Source: a bacterium (GTDB lineage: Bacteria; Auribacterota; UBA3054). From it: a stretch of DNA of 64,000 bases. The notes below the pieces were generated by a model. It ran no database searches. It was not told the DNA's origin and was given only the letters and a program-made list of their open reading frames with translations. Both the position numbers and the translations under genes were made by a program. Each line of letters opens with the position of its first letter. The stretch's first letter is position 1. The stretch lies in NCBI GenBank assembly GCA_017963805.1, contig JAGCTE010000015.1, positions 58,350 to 122,349 on the forward strand, in the 5' to 3' direction. Shown in pieces: positions 1 to 8,703 of this stretch.

Positions 1-1
1 T

Positions 2-2482
2 CTGCCGGGTAATCCCGAGACCGCGGTGACGATCGCCTTCGGCGGCGGCGTCTCCGGAGAGGGGAACCTATTGGGCAGCGGCTTGGCTTTCACCATGACG
101 GAATGGTTAAGGAGAAGGCTGGACCAGGAACGCTTGAAACCGGACTGCGCTTTTAGTGAAGCGGAGTGCGAAGTCATCTTAGAGCGCGACGCGGTCTTCG
201 TCGTGGTGACGGGCTTGAAGGAGCAAGTCAAGGCGGCCGTGAAAACGCTCTTCGAGATAGTGAGAAAAAAGGACGTGGACGACGAGGAGTTCGCGAAGCT
301 TAAGAAGGAAACGGTCGCTTATCTCAAAAATTCGGAGAGCGAGGAAAAGAACGCCCTTGTGAACCTCTGGCGGCGCACGGCCTTCCCGGCCATGATGGAA
401 GCCGTGCCCAAACGCGGATACTCCGCACAGGCGGAAAAACTGGAGAAAGAGGACCTCAAAAAATACATGGAGTCTCTTTTCGTCTCCGGCAACGTCTCCT
501 TCGTCCTGGTCGGAAGCCTTTTCGGCAGCGGCTTGGAAGAGCTGGCCGGCGAATGCCTCGCAACTCTACCGGAAGGCATATTCATAAGGGACGACCGCGT
601 GCTTGTTGGCGACGACGGATCGCCCCGCCTTTCCATGAAAACCGCGAACGGAGATCTGAGCCTTGTCTGCCTCGGCGTGACGATGCGGCCTTCCGCCAGG
701 GACAAAGCCGCTTCCTATGTCTTGGCCAACCTCTTGGAAAAAGGCGTTGGAGACTTGGAGAAAAGGTTAGGAGAAGAATTCCAGCGCAGGGTGGCGGTTA
801 GTGTTCTGCGCGAAAAGGAGCTGGGCGGACTCTCGCTCAACTTCATCTGCGAAACGCGGCCCGAGGAGCGCCAGAGAGTCCAGAACATCATGAGGGAATA
901 CCTGCGTTCTTTCGCTCTTAAAAAATATTCCGAGGAAGAGGTGAGGGGAGAAGCCGACCAGCTTCTGACCGAATTGGCAGCGCGCTGCGCTCGACCTACA
1001 GACCTTTCCAAGATGCTCTCGCGCTCCGCCCTTGAAAAGCGGGGGCCTTTCGCGCTTAACGAGGACGCCAAGGCCATAAACGAACTCAAAGCCGATCAGC
1101 TGAAAAGCTACGCCGAAAGAAGCCTCGCGCCTTCCTGCATTACGCTCTGCTGGAGCGATCCGGAGGAAAAGATCGAGCCGAGAGCGGCGGAGTTCCTGCG
1201 CCTTGAGCGCGAGATACTCGAGAACATAGGGCACCAGTCTTACAGAAGGCAGCTCCCTGGCCAGGCCGAGGTGCTCTTCCAAAGAAGGGAAGACGAGACG
1301 ATAGTCCGCTGCGCCTTCGTATCCTTGGGCGGCAACTGGTATGAGGAATCTTTTAACAACGGGATCTTCGCGGTCATGTCGGAATTTTTGGCTTCGGGAG
1401 CCAGCGATCAGGAAGCGTTCTCAAAAGCCTTGAAAGAATGCGGCGCGAAGATCGAGCCGATCAACGAGCCGCAGGTCACAGGCTTCGAAGCGGTCGTGCC
1501 GGCCAGGCATTTTTCCAAGCTTCTGCCTTATCTCTGCCGTTCCTGGGGAAGCCCGAAGTTTAATGAGAACGCGGTCGGCGAAGCCGTGAAGAAAACGCTG
1601 GCGCGCTCGAGCATAGAGAATACGAACAGCATCGAGAGCGCCGAGATGCTGATGCGCACGTTCCTTTTCGGGGAACATCCCTTCGCTTACGACCGCTACG
1701 GCAATCCTTTCGTTTTGGAGAGGATCAAAGCCAAGGACGTCGCCTCCTTCTACGGAGAGTACGTCACGCCCGACAACACCGAGATCATAATAAGCGGGCC
1801 GTGCGAGGAAAAAGCGGTGCTTATGACGATCCATTCCGAGATGAAGGATTTCTTACTGAAAGGCAACGCGAGAAGCAAGAATTTGAGAAGAGGAGAGCGC
1901 CCGAGGATCCTGCCCGACTGTGTCAACGAGATAGAGAGGAAAGATTCGGAAAAAACTTTCTACGCTCCCGAAGCGACGGGCATGGCGGTCATAGGAACCG
2001 TTCTGCCGGGCTTCGAAAAAGATCCTGTCATGCCGTATCTCATTTCCTACGCGCTGAGGCGCCCGCTCTCGTCCGTGCTGCCCAGACTGCGTGAGAAATA
2101 CGGGAGCCAGGCCGTTTTGGGAAGCGGCTTCAAAGCGTACCAGGGTTACGCCCTGGGCTACGCTTTCGTCTATCTGAAAACGAAAGCCGACATAATAGAC
2201 GAATGCTCGCGAACGCTCTTCGACGCCTGCGCCGAGAGCAGGTCAAATCTTCTAGACCCCGAAAAATTCGGAAGCTTTTTGAACGCGGCCGCCGATTCCT
2301 CCGCGCTCTACTCCAGGAGCTCCGAGGATTTCGTCAGAAGGGCGGCTGCCATCGCTTTGTTTACGACCAACGATTTCGTAGATCTGGCGGAAGCGATAAG
2401 AGCGACGCAAATATCGAGCGTCAGCAACTGCCTCCTGCGCTCCGGGGAGCTTGGCAAAGTGATCGTAAAGCCTGCGGAATGA
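2..2482 (+). CDS. M16 (insulinase-type) peptidase-like protein, 5' end cut by window edge
   Basis: The reading frame is open from base 2 and no stop precedes the first possible start (GTG at 26), so the true start probably lies left of the window. The roughly 826 visible residues follow the M16 plan of two alpha/beta halves. The first half has an M16_C-like segment near residue 151 (DLKKYMESLFVSGN). The second half starts near 423 and has its own M16_C-like segment near 579 (VASFYGEYVTPDN). M16 enzymes need a zinc motif HxxEH in the first domain. The equivalent stretch here reads GLAFTMTEWL, and the second half reads GIFAVMSEFL, so no zinc ligands are visible in either. It may be a catalytically dead partner of an M16 heterodimer, or the C-terminal part of a longer protein whose active domain lies upstream. 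The stop overlaps the thiL start (ATGA), so the genes are probably translationally coupled. Confidence 0.75.
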   Translation: MPGNPETAVTIAFGGGVSGEGNLLGSGLAFTMTEWLRRRLDQERLKPDCAFSEAECEVILERDAVFVVVTGLKEQVKAAVKTLFEIVRKKDVDDEEFAKLKKETVAYLKNSESEEKNALVNLWRRTAFPAMMEAVPKRGYSAQAEKLEKEDLKKYMESLFVSGNVSFVLVGSLFGSGLEELAGECLATLPEGIFIRDDRVLVGDDGSPRLSMKTANGDLSLVCLGVTMRPSARDKAASYVLANLLEKGVGDLEKRLGEEFQRRVAVSVLREKELGGLSLNFICETRPEERQRVQNIMREYLRSFALKKYSEEEVRGEADQLLTELAARCARPTDLSKMLSRSALEKRGPFALNEDAKAINELKADQLKSYAERSLAPSCITLCWSDPEEKIEPRAAEFLRLEREILENIGHQSYRRQLPGQAEVLFQRREDETIVRCAFVSLGGNWYEESFNNGIFAVMSEFLASGASDQEAFSKALKECGAKIEPINEPQVTGFEAVVPARHFSKLLPYLCRSWGSPKFNENAVGEAVKKTLARSSIENTNSIESAEMLMRTFLFGEHPFAYDRYGNPFVLERIKAKDVASFYGEYVTPDNTEIIISGPCEEKAVLMTIHSEMKDFLLKGNARSKNLRRGERPRILPDCVNEIERKDSEKTFYAPEATGMAVIGTVLPGFEKDPVMPYLISYALRRPLSSVLPRLREKYGSQAVLGSGFKAYQGYALGYAFVYLKTKADIIDECSRTLFDACAESRSNLLDPEKFGSFLNAAADSSALYSRSSEDFVRRAAAIALFTTNDFVDLAEAIRATQISSVSNCLLRSGELGKVIVKPAE

Positions 2483-3384
2483 CCATCGCCATGCGGGAAC
2501 AGGAGATCATCACTTTGGCCGGTTCTTTTTTTACCGGAAAACGCGCCGGCAAGGAGATCTTAAAGGGCATAGGCGACGACTGCGCCGTCCTTCGCTACAA
2601 CGACAAATGGGATCTCTTGGCGACCTGCGACACGTTAACCGAGAACACGCATTTCCTGAAGGGAACAAAGCCGGAGCTTCTGGCTCACAAGCTGCTGGCC
2701 GTAAATTTGAGCGACATCGCCTCTATGGCCGGCATCCCTCTCTGGGGCATACTATCCTTAGGCGCGCCCAAAACGGCCTCTGCGGCCTTTCTCACGCGAT
2801 TTATGGCCGCTCTGGCGAGGGAAGCGGACAAGTACAAGCTTTCCATAGTGGGCGGCGATACGGTGAGGTGCGACGCGCTGACGCTTACCCTGACGCTCAT
2901 CGGGAAAGTCGAAAGAGGAAGGGCCGTTTTAAGGTCAGGCGCCAAGGCGGGAGATTTGGTTTTGGTGACAGGATCTTTGGGAAACACTTTCAAAAGCGGC
3001 AGACACCTCTCTTTCGAGCCGAGGATAAAAGAGGCGAGATGGCTTTCGGAAAAGCTCTTCCCCAGCGCCATGATGGATCTTTCCGACGGGCTTTGCGAGG
3101 ACGGAAGGCGCTTGGCTTTGGCAAGCAAACTTACCATGGCGATAAACGGGGACGCCGTTCCTTGCGCGAAAAACTGCGGCCTTCCTGAAGCCATAACCGG
3201 CGGCGAAGATTTCGAGCTGCTCCTTACCGTGCCTAAAAACAGATTCAGCGCGGAGATCAAGAAACGTTTCGAGAAGAAATTCTCGCTGAAGCTCACCGTG
3301 GTGGGCGAAATGAAAAAAGCCGGCAAACATCCTCTTTTGATAGACGGAAAAGAAAACGATTGGACGGGCTATGCGCATTTCTGA
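2479..3384 (+). CDS. thiL: Thiamine-monophosphate kinase
   Basis: ThiL phosphorylates thiamine monophosphate to the active cofactor thiamine diphosphate using ATP, in the cytoplasm. The 301-residue protein has the family landmarks in order: GIGDDCAVL near the N-terminus, CDTLTENTHF, VNLSDIASMAG and GGDTVRCDALTLTLTLIG, then a C-terminal GGEDFELLLTV segment. Length is close to the usual 310-330. The ATG at 2479 overlaps the upstream stop as ATGA. A second in-frame ATG at 2491 is an equally plausible start (MREQEIITLAG is a typical ThiL opening). The frame extends far upstream but that part is antiparallel noise over the M16 gene. The 3' end overlaps tsaE by 14 bases. No TPP riboswitch was seen upstream, as expected for a kinase gene inside an operon. 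Confidence 0.93.
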   Translation: MTIAMREQEIITLAGSFFTGKRAGKEILKGIGDDCAVLRYNDKWDLLATCDTLTENTHFLKGTKPELLAHKLLAVNLSDIASMAGIPLWGILSLGAPKTASAAFLTRFMAALAREADKYKLSIVGGDTVRCDALTLTLTLIGKVERGRAVLRSGAKAGDLVLVTGSLGNTFKSGRHLSFEPRIKEARWLSEKLFPSAMMDLSDGLCEDGRRLALASKLTMAINGDAVPCAKNCGLPEAITGGEDFELLLTVPKNRFSAEIKKRFEKKFSLKLTVVGEMKKAGKHPLLIDGKENDWTGYAHF

Positions 3385-3796
3385 ATTCAGTTTCAAAGCG
3401 AGGTCTGAAAAAGAGACCGTATCATTCGGCGAAAAGCTCGCGGCTTATCTCGAGCCCTCCGACGTGCTCTGTTTGAAAGGGGATCTGGGCGTCGGGAAGA
3501 CGACTTTCGTAAAGGGCGTGATAAGAGCCCTGCAGGGTCCTGACACGCTCTTTTTAGGCAGCCCGACATACACGCTCATCCAGGAGTACCGCTTCAAAAA
3601 GCCTTACGTTTACCACTTCGACTTTTACCGCCTGAAAAGCTCCGACGAGATCTGGGGCATCGGCTGGGAAGAGTACTGCTGCGGCGACGGTATCTGCGTA
3701 GTCGAGTGGGCCGACCTTTTTCCCGAGCTTATCCCCGAGAACGCCGTGTGGTTAGATTTTTCCGCGAGAGGGGAGGCGAAGCTGCGGAAGGGTTAG
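3371..3796 (+). CDS. tsaE: tRNA threonylcarbamoyladenosine biosynthesis ATPase TsaE
   Basis: TsaE is the small ATPase that works with TsaB and TsaD to put threonylcarbamoyl on A37 of ANN-decoding tRNAs. The 141-residue product is the expected size. It shows the Walker A loop GDLGVGKTTFVKG, followed by SPTYTLIQEY, the HFDFYRL motif and VVEWAD, all TsaE signatures. It overlaps thiL by 14 bases and is probably cotranscribed with it. TsaB and TsaD are not in the window. Confidence 0.95.
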   Translation: MRISEFSFKARSEKETVSFGEKLAAYLEPSDVLCLKGDLGVGKTTFVKGVIRALQGPDTLFLGSPTYTLIQEYRFKKPYVYHFDFYRLKSSDEIWGIGWEEYCCGDGICVVEWADLFPELIPENAVWLDFSARGEAKLRKG

Positions 3797-3835
3797 CGGC
3801 ATGATTTTTGCTTGTATAACCTTTGTTGTGATTTC

Positions 3836-3848
3836 TTTTTGTCAAAAT
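3836..3848 (+). promoter_or_regulatory. Candidate promoter for the ABC system (TTTTTGTCAAAAT)
   Basis: In the 84-base gap between tsaE and the ABC ATPase gene, TTTTTG-T-CAAAAT (CAAAAT at 3843-3848) matches the layout of promoters elsewhere in the window (TTTTG-n-TAtAAT). A second TATAAC lies at 3815-3820. The 32-base leader to ATG 3881 has no evident Shine-Dalgarno sequence. Confidence 0.4.
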
Positions 3849-3880
3849 GACAATACATTAAAACCAATCTAAAAACAGAC

Positions 3881-4813
3881 ATGATCCAAGTTCAACATCT
3901 TGTCAAGCTCTTCGGCAATTTCAGGGCGGTGGACGACATCACCTTTGAAGTACAGAAAGGCGAAGTGCTTGGTTTCCTCGGTCCGAACGGCGCCGGCAAA
4001 AGCACGACGATGCGCATGCTGACGGGCTTTTTCCCGCCGAGTTCCGGCACGGCCGTCATCAACGGCTATGACATCCTGAAAGATTCCCTCAATGCCCGCC
4101 GCCAGATCGGCTACCTTCCCGAGAACGCTCCGGTCTACCCCGACATGACCGTGGAAGGGTATCTGAAGTTCATCGCGGAAGTGAGAGGCTTTACAGGTTC
4201 CGAATTGAAAAAGAAATTCGAGCGCGCGGTCGAGATCTGCAGCCTGGAAAAAGTTCTGCCGCAGACCGTCGACACGTTAAGCAAAGGCTACAAGCAGCGC
4301 GTCTGTTTCGCCCAGGCCATTTTGCCCGATCCTCCCGTTCTGATCCTCGACGAACCGACGGACGGGCTTGACCCCAACCAGAAATTCGAAGTGAGGCGCA
4401 TGATATCCGGCATGGCCGAGAACAAGTGCATCATTCTTTCCACGCACATCCTCGAGGAAGTGGACGCGGTCTGCACCAGGGCGATAATCATAGCAAACGG
4501 CAAGATCGTTGCGAACGGTTCGCCTAATGAACTGCGCAAGAAGTCCTCGCTTTACGAGGCGGTGACGCTCTCTCTGGACAACGTCGGCGCGGAGGAAGCC
4601 AAGAGCGCTTTCATGAGCCTGGCCAACGTCGCCAATACCGAAGTTTTGAAAGAAGAGAACGGCGCAATAGTCATAAGAGTCCTTCCTTCCGGCGGAAACG
4701 TCATCGCGCCCGCTGTCGCGGAGGAGATCAGACGCCGCAACTGGCGCAACACGCAGTTCTCAGTAGAGGAAGGCAGACTCGACGAAGTCTTCCGCAACGT
4801 AACGAGGCAGTGA
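3881..4813 (+). CDS. ABC transporter ATP-binding protein (GldA-like)
   Basis: This 310-residue ATPase drives an ABC-2 type membrane complex with the next three genes. Visible motifs are Walker A GPNGAGKST near residue 35, a signature region LSKGYKQRV near 130, Walker B VLILDEPTDGLDPNQ and the switch His in STHILEEVD. The C-terminal ~80 residues form the extension usual in drug/gliding-type ABC-2 ATPases. The order ATPase, short permease, auxiliary GldG-like protein and DUF4340 protein matches the GldA-GldF-GldG arrangement of Bacteroidota and related clusters in PVC bacteria. No other gliding genes are present, so a gliding role should not be assumed. The permease gene follows after one base. 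Confidence 0.9.
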   Translation: MIQVQHLVKLFGNFRAVDDITFEVQKGEVLGFLGPNGAGKSTTMRMLTGFFPPSSGTAVINGYDILKDSLNARRQIGYLPENAPVYPDMTVEGYLKFIAEVRGFTGSELKKKFERAVEICSLEKVLPQTVDTLSKGYKQRVCFAQAILPDPPVLILDEPTDGLDPNQKFEVRRMISGMAENKCIILSTHILEEVDAVCTRAIIIANGKIVANGSPNELRKKSSLYEAVTLSLDNVGAEEAKSAFMSLANVANTEVLKEENGAIVIRVLPSGGNVIAPAVAEEIRRRNWRNTQFSVEEGRLDEVFRNVTRQ

Positions 4814-4814
4814 T

Positions 4815-5549
4815 ATGAGAACGACATTAAGCATCATAAAAAGAGAGATGAGCGGCTACTTCGGTTCGCCGGTGGCGTACGTCTTCATCGTTATTTTCCT
4901 TATCCTCTGCGGTTTCTTCACCTTCCAGTTCGGCGACTTCTACAACAGCAACGACGCGAGCTTGAGGGCGTTCTTCGTCTGGCATCCCTGGCTGTACCTT
5001 TTCCTCATCCCGGCTGTCGCCATGAGGATGTGGGCGGAGGAGCGCCGCACCAGGACCATAGAGCTTCTGCTTACCCTGCCGGTAACCCTGCCCCAGGCCA
5101 TCCTTGGAAAATTCCTGGCCGGCTGGCTCTTCATCGGCATCGCGCTCGCCCTTACTTTCCCGATGGTCATTACGGTCTGCTATCTCGGCAATCCCGACAT
5201 CGGGCAGATCATCGCGGGATATATCGGCAGCTTCCTTCTGGCCGGATGTTATCTGGCGGTCGGGAGCTTTGCTTCCAGTCTTACGAGGAACCAGGTCGTG
5301 GCCTTCATCATCTGCCTGGTCATCTGCCTCTTTTTCGTGATCGCCGGCTGGGGGCCCGTCACGGAAGCCCTGGCCACCACCGTTCCTTTGAGCGTCGCCA
5401 ACTTCATCGCCTCGCTCTCCTTTATGTACCACTTCGATTCCGTGCAGCGCGGAGTCATAGATTCCAGGGACCTTGTCTACTACGCTTCCCTGATCACCTT
5501 CATGCTATCCGCCACTTCCGTGGTCTTAACTTCGCGCAAAGCTTCCTGA
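4815..5549 (+). CDS. ABC-2 type permease (GldF-like)
   Basis: The 244-residue integral membrane protein has about six hydrophobic segments. It opens with a short cytoplasmic stretch (TLSIIKREMSGYFGSP), then VAYVFIVIFLILCGFF. The segment MRMWAEERRTRTIELLLTLP is characteristic of ABC-2 permeases of the GldF/NosY type. It lies one base after the ATPase stop and ten bases before the GldG-like gene, so one operon is clear. The substrate is unknown. Confidence 0.88.
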   Translation: MRTTLSIIKREMSGYFGSPVAYVFIVIFLILCGFFTFQFGDFYNSNDASLRAFFVWHPWLYLFLIPAVAMRMWAEERRTRTIELLLTLPVTLPQAILGKFLAGWLFIGIALALTFPMVITVCYLGNPDIGQIIAGYIGSFLLAGCYLAVGSFASSLTRNQVVAFIICLVICLFFVIAGWGPVTEALATTVPLSVANFIASLSFMYHFDSVQRGVIDSRDLVYYASLITFMLSATSVVLTSRKAS

Positions 5550-5559
5550 GGCAGAATAT

Positions 5560-7404
5560 ATGAACTTCTTTTCCCAGAAATTTCTGACTTCCGCGGTAGG
5601 GCTCATAGCTCTGCTCGCGGTCATCATCATCGTGAATTTCGTCGCCGCCAGCGTTTATTTCCGCCTTGACATCACGGAGGCGAAAACTTACAGCCTGACT
5701 CCCGGCACTAAGAAAATGCTCTCCGACCTCGATCAGGATGTGACCTTGAAACTCTTCTACTCCTCCAGCCTGAGAGGCCAGCCCTCGCAGCTGAAGGCTT
5801 TCGCCGGGCGCGTAAAAGACCTTCTCAAGGAATACGAGAACGCTTCCAAAGGCAGCGTGAAAGTGGAAGTGCTCGACCCGAAGCTCGACTCCGACGAAGA
5901 GGAGTGGGCCCTGAAATACGGCCTCAGAAGAGTCGGCTTCAGCAGCGATCCTTCGGCCGACGGCTACTTCTACTTCGGCATCGTGGCGGAGGCGCTCGAC
6001 CAGAACGCCGCACTGCCGGTCGTGGACATCAGCCGCGAGCGCTACCTCGAGTACGACGTCTCGCAGCTAATCTACCAGGTCCTGCACCCCAAGAAGAAGA
6101 CGATAGGCGTCATCAGCTCCCTCCCCATCACGGGCACCGACAAGAGCGACATGTACGGCCGCAATTCCAAGGGCGTCAACCAGCCCTGGATCATCATAAA
6201 CGAGCTGAAGCGCAACTACGTCGTCAGGAACATCAAGCCTGAAAGCCCGGTAAACTTAGACGGCGTGGACATCCTTCTGGTCGTGCATCCCAAAGCCTGG
6301 CCGGACGAAACCATGATTGCCATCGACCAGTACGTCATGAAGGGCGGCAAGGTCATCTTCTTCGTCGACCCCTTGTGCACCGCAGACAGGGACGAGCACA
6401 GCCCGATCATGCCGTTCGGCGCTTCGGACGCCAACGTGCTCTTCGAGAAATGGGGCTTCTCTGTTGATCCCGAAAAGGTCGTGGCCGACCTTGACCATCC
6501 GACCATACTGAGCAGCCAGAGCGGCGGCCAGGAAAAGAATCCTCTCTGGATCAGCGCGAGCGGCGAATGCTTCAATTCAAGCGAAATAATGACGGCCCAG
6601 CTCGACCGCATGCTGCTTCCCCTGACGGGCGCCATAATCAAAAAGCAGGACGCCAAGACGACTGTTACGCCGCTTGTCTCAACGAGCCTTTCCGCCTCCC
6701 TTATCGGAAAATCGGAAGTCTTCCAGGAAGCCAGCGACTTGAGGATGAATTTCAATTCCGACGTCAAGAACTACCCGATGGTAGCGAAGGTGAGCGGACA
6801 ATTCGAGAGCGCTTTCCAGGGCGTGACCAACCTGCTTGCCTATGCGGAAGTCGACAACACGATCGTGGTCTTTGCGGACGTGGACGTCCTCTGCGACCAG
6901 TACAATATCCGCCAAGTAGGCTTCATGGGCATGCAGGCTTACCAGCCCTTGAACAACAACTACACGCTGATCCTGAACGCCATCAACCAGCTTTCCGGCG
7001 ACCAGAACCTCATAGCCATCAGGGCCCGCGACAGCTACGAAAGGCCCTTTACGGTCGTGCAGGATCTTGAGAAGAAGGCCCAGAACGAATGGCTCTCCAA
7101 AGAGCAGGCCCTTTCCCAGCAGTACGAGAACCTTCAGCGCCAGCTCTTCGAACTCCAGCAGCAGAAGGACGATTCCCAGCGCATGATCATCAGCCCCGAG
7201 CAGGAGAAGAAGATCAAGGAGTTCCAGAACCAGCGCCAGCAGATAGCCAGGGAGCTGAAGCAGGTGAGGAAGAACCTCAACCGCGACAAGGAAAGGCTCG
7301 GCTTCTACCTCAAGCTTCTCAACATCGCGCTCGTCCCGGCCATCGTCTGCGCAATAGGCATTTTCCTAGCGATCCGTCACCAATACAGAGTCAAACAGAG
7401 ATAA
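5560..7404 (+). CDS. GldG-like ABC transporter auxiliary protein
   Basis: This 614-residue membrane-anchored protein has a hydrophobic segment at about residues 13-31 and another near the C-terminus (IALVPAIVCAIGIFLAI), enclosing a large extracytoplasmic part. The pattern RLDITEAKTYSLTPGTKKML followed by VTLKLFYSS is the hallmark of GldG / ABC-auxiliary proteins. A Gln/Glu/Lys-rich stretch at about 510-580 is a predicted coiled coil leading into the last membrane segment. Members of this family lack ATPase motifs and are thought to act as the periplasmic module of the GldA/F/G complex. Three bases separate it from the DUF4340 gene. Confidence 0.88.
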   Translation: MNFFSQKFLTSAVGLIALLAVIIIVNFVAASVYFRLDITEAKTYSLTPGTKKMLSDLDQDVTLKLFYSSSLRGQPSQLKAFAGRVKDLLKEYENASKGSVKVEVLDPKLDSDEEEWALKYGLRRVGFSSDPSADGYFYFGIVAEALDQNAALPVVDISRERYLEYDVSQLIYQVLHPKKKTIGVISSLPITGTDKSDMYGRNSKGVNQPWIIINELKRNYVVRNIKPESPVNLDGVDILLVVHPKAWPDETMIAIDQYVMKGGKVIFFVDPLCTADRDEHSPIMPFGASDANVLFEKWGFSVDPEKVVADLDHPTILSSQSGGQEKNPLWISASGECFNSSEIMTAQLDRMLLPLTGAIIKKQDAKTTVTPLVSTSLSASLIGKSEVFQEASDLRMNFNSDVKNYPMVAKVSGQFESAFQGVTNLLAYAEVDNTIVVFADVDVLCDQYNIRQVGFMGMQAYQPLNNNYTLILNAINQLSGDQNLIAIRARDSYERPFTVVQDLEKKAQNEWLSKEQALSQQYENLQRQLFELQQQKDDSQRMIISPEQEKKIKEFQNQRQQIARELKQVRKNLNRDKERLGFYLKLLNIALVPAIVCAIGIFLAIRHQYRVKQR

Positions 7405-7407
7405 ATT

Positions 7408-8550
7408 ATGAACGCGAAAACCACGCTTATTCTTCTTTTGATCGCCCTCCTTGGTTTGGGCGGCATTTTCGCTTACAAAAAATACCAGTCTTTGAAAGCG
7501 AGCTCGGAACGGAAGCTCGGGGACATTATCTACAAGGACTATCCCGTCAACGACATCACGAAAGTCACGCTGAAAAACAACGCAAGCGAAGTGACCATAG
7601 AGAAGGAAGGGAACTTCTGGGTGGTCAAAGACGGCGGCAACTTCAGGGCCAAATACTCGACGCTCGCGAACCTGCTCTCCGAGATCTACGCACTGAAAGC
7701 CGGGCAGGTGATAAACGTCAGGAGATCCGGCTACCAGAAGATGAGCGTGGCGGATCCCGACGAAGTGACGACCAACGCCGGGCTGCGCGTCGAGACTTTC
7801 CTGCCGGACGGCAAAAAAGCGTCCTCCTTCATCCTGGGCCGCACGAAAATGCACAGCGGCGACGACGACATGACCGCCCGGGCTTACTCCATGGACGCCC
7901 TGTTCGTCGGCCAGTATCTGCGCCTTACCGACGAGGAAAAACCGATGCTGGTAAGGAACATCTTCAGGGTCAACGCCGACCCCAAAGAGTGGCGCGACCC
8001 CTTCGTTCTGCTGCTGAGGAAAAACGAGATAGCTAGGATAACGGGCCAGGATTACATCCTCGTGGCCGGCGGGGAAGGCGGCGAACTGCTTTTCCACGAC
8101 GGAACAAAGCCGAATTCCGGAGCCCTCATGAGGCTTACGGAAACGCTTTCCCGCCTCGAAGCCAGGGAGGCAGTTGAAGCCTCTGAAAATCCCGGCGGCA
8201 CTTACCTGAACGTCGAATTGATGAGCGGCCTCAACTACACGCTGTACGGCAAAAGCGAGGACGGCGGCGATTCCTCTGTTTTTATCAAGGCGGCCTTCAA
8301 GGCGCCGGACCGCGGCACCAACGAAGTCACCAGGGCGGAAAAAGACGCCGATCTGAAAGCGGCCGACGAGGCGAACCAGTACAACGAATGGTACGGCAGG
8401 TTCATTTACAAGGTGGACAAGGCGACCTATCAGAAGCTCTTCGTCAACGAGGAAGGTTTGAAGGAGCCCGAAAAATCCGCCGAGCCCGAGGCCGAAAAGC
8501 CCGCCAATCCTTTCGACGCCATGGAAGACGTGGAAGAGGATGACGCCTAA
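7408..8550 (+). CDS. DUF4340 domain-containing protein
   Basis: A 380-residue exported or membrane-anchored protein with one N-terminal hydrophobic segment (LILLLIALLGLGGIFAYKKY). It then shows the DUF4340 pattern: ITKVTLKNNASEVTIEKEGNFWVVKD, a SxYATLANLLSEI-like segment and FILGRTKMHSGDDDMTARAYSMDALFVGQ split across the domain. DUF4340 proteins regularly follow GldG-like genes and are presumed parts of the same envelope complex. Biochemical function is unknown. The C-terminus is acidic (EPEAEKPANPFDAMEDVEEDDA in part) and probably disordered. Confidence 0.85.
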   Translation: MNAKTTLILLLIALLGLGGIFAYKKYQSLKASSERKLGDIIYKDYPVNDITKVTLKNNASEVTIEKEGNFWVVKDGGNFRAKYSTLANLLSEIYALKAGQVINVRRSGYQKMSVADPDEVTTNAGLRVETFLPDGKKASSFILGRTKMHSGDDDMTARAYSMDALFVGQYLRLTDEEKPMLVRNIFRVNADPKEWRDPFVLLLRKNEIARITGQDYILVAGGEGGELLFHDGTKPNSGALMRLTETLSRLEAREAVEASENPGGTYLNVELMSGLNYTLYGKSEDGGDSSVFIKAAFKAPDRGTNEVTRAEKDADLKAADEANQYNEWYGRFIYKVDKATYQKLFVNEEGLKEPEKSAEPEAEKPANPFDAMEDVEEDDA

Positions 8551-8564
8551 CTATCGCGTAGAAT

Positions 8565-8695
8565 CGCAAACAAAGCGCAAACAAAGCGCATACCCCTAAG
8601 CGAACTCACGGAGGACGCTAATCACGGCCACGCACGCGTAGTCCGTGAGCGAGGGGTATGCGCTTTGTTTGCGCTTACGCGTAGTCCGAGAGCTT
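8565..8695. repeat. Palindromic intergenic element, probable bidirectional terminator
   Basis: The space between two convergent genes holds a perfect 23-base inverted repeat, with arms at 8575-8597 and 8652-8674 (CAAACAAAGCGC core). The left arm is preceded by a second copy of the 11-base unit GCAAACAAAGC, so 8565-8586 is a short tandem repeat. The inner bases include an imperfect inverted repeat (ctcacggaggac / gtccgtgagc). The motif CGCGTAGTCCGnGAGC occurs twice in direct orientation, near 8636 and 8679. There is no T-run, so it is not a textbook intrinsic terminator. It could be a REP-like mobile palindrome as well as a transcription end signal. Confidence 0.7.
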
Positions 8696-8703
8696 GTCAG
8701 CGG

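Noticed and set aside
2400..2500. TPP riboswitch for thiL
   Set aside because: The gene start overlaps the upstream coding sequence and no conserved THI-box pattern is visible.
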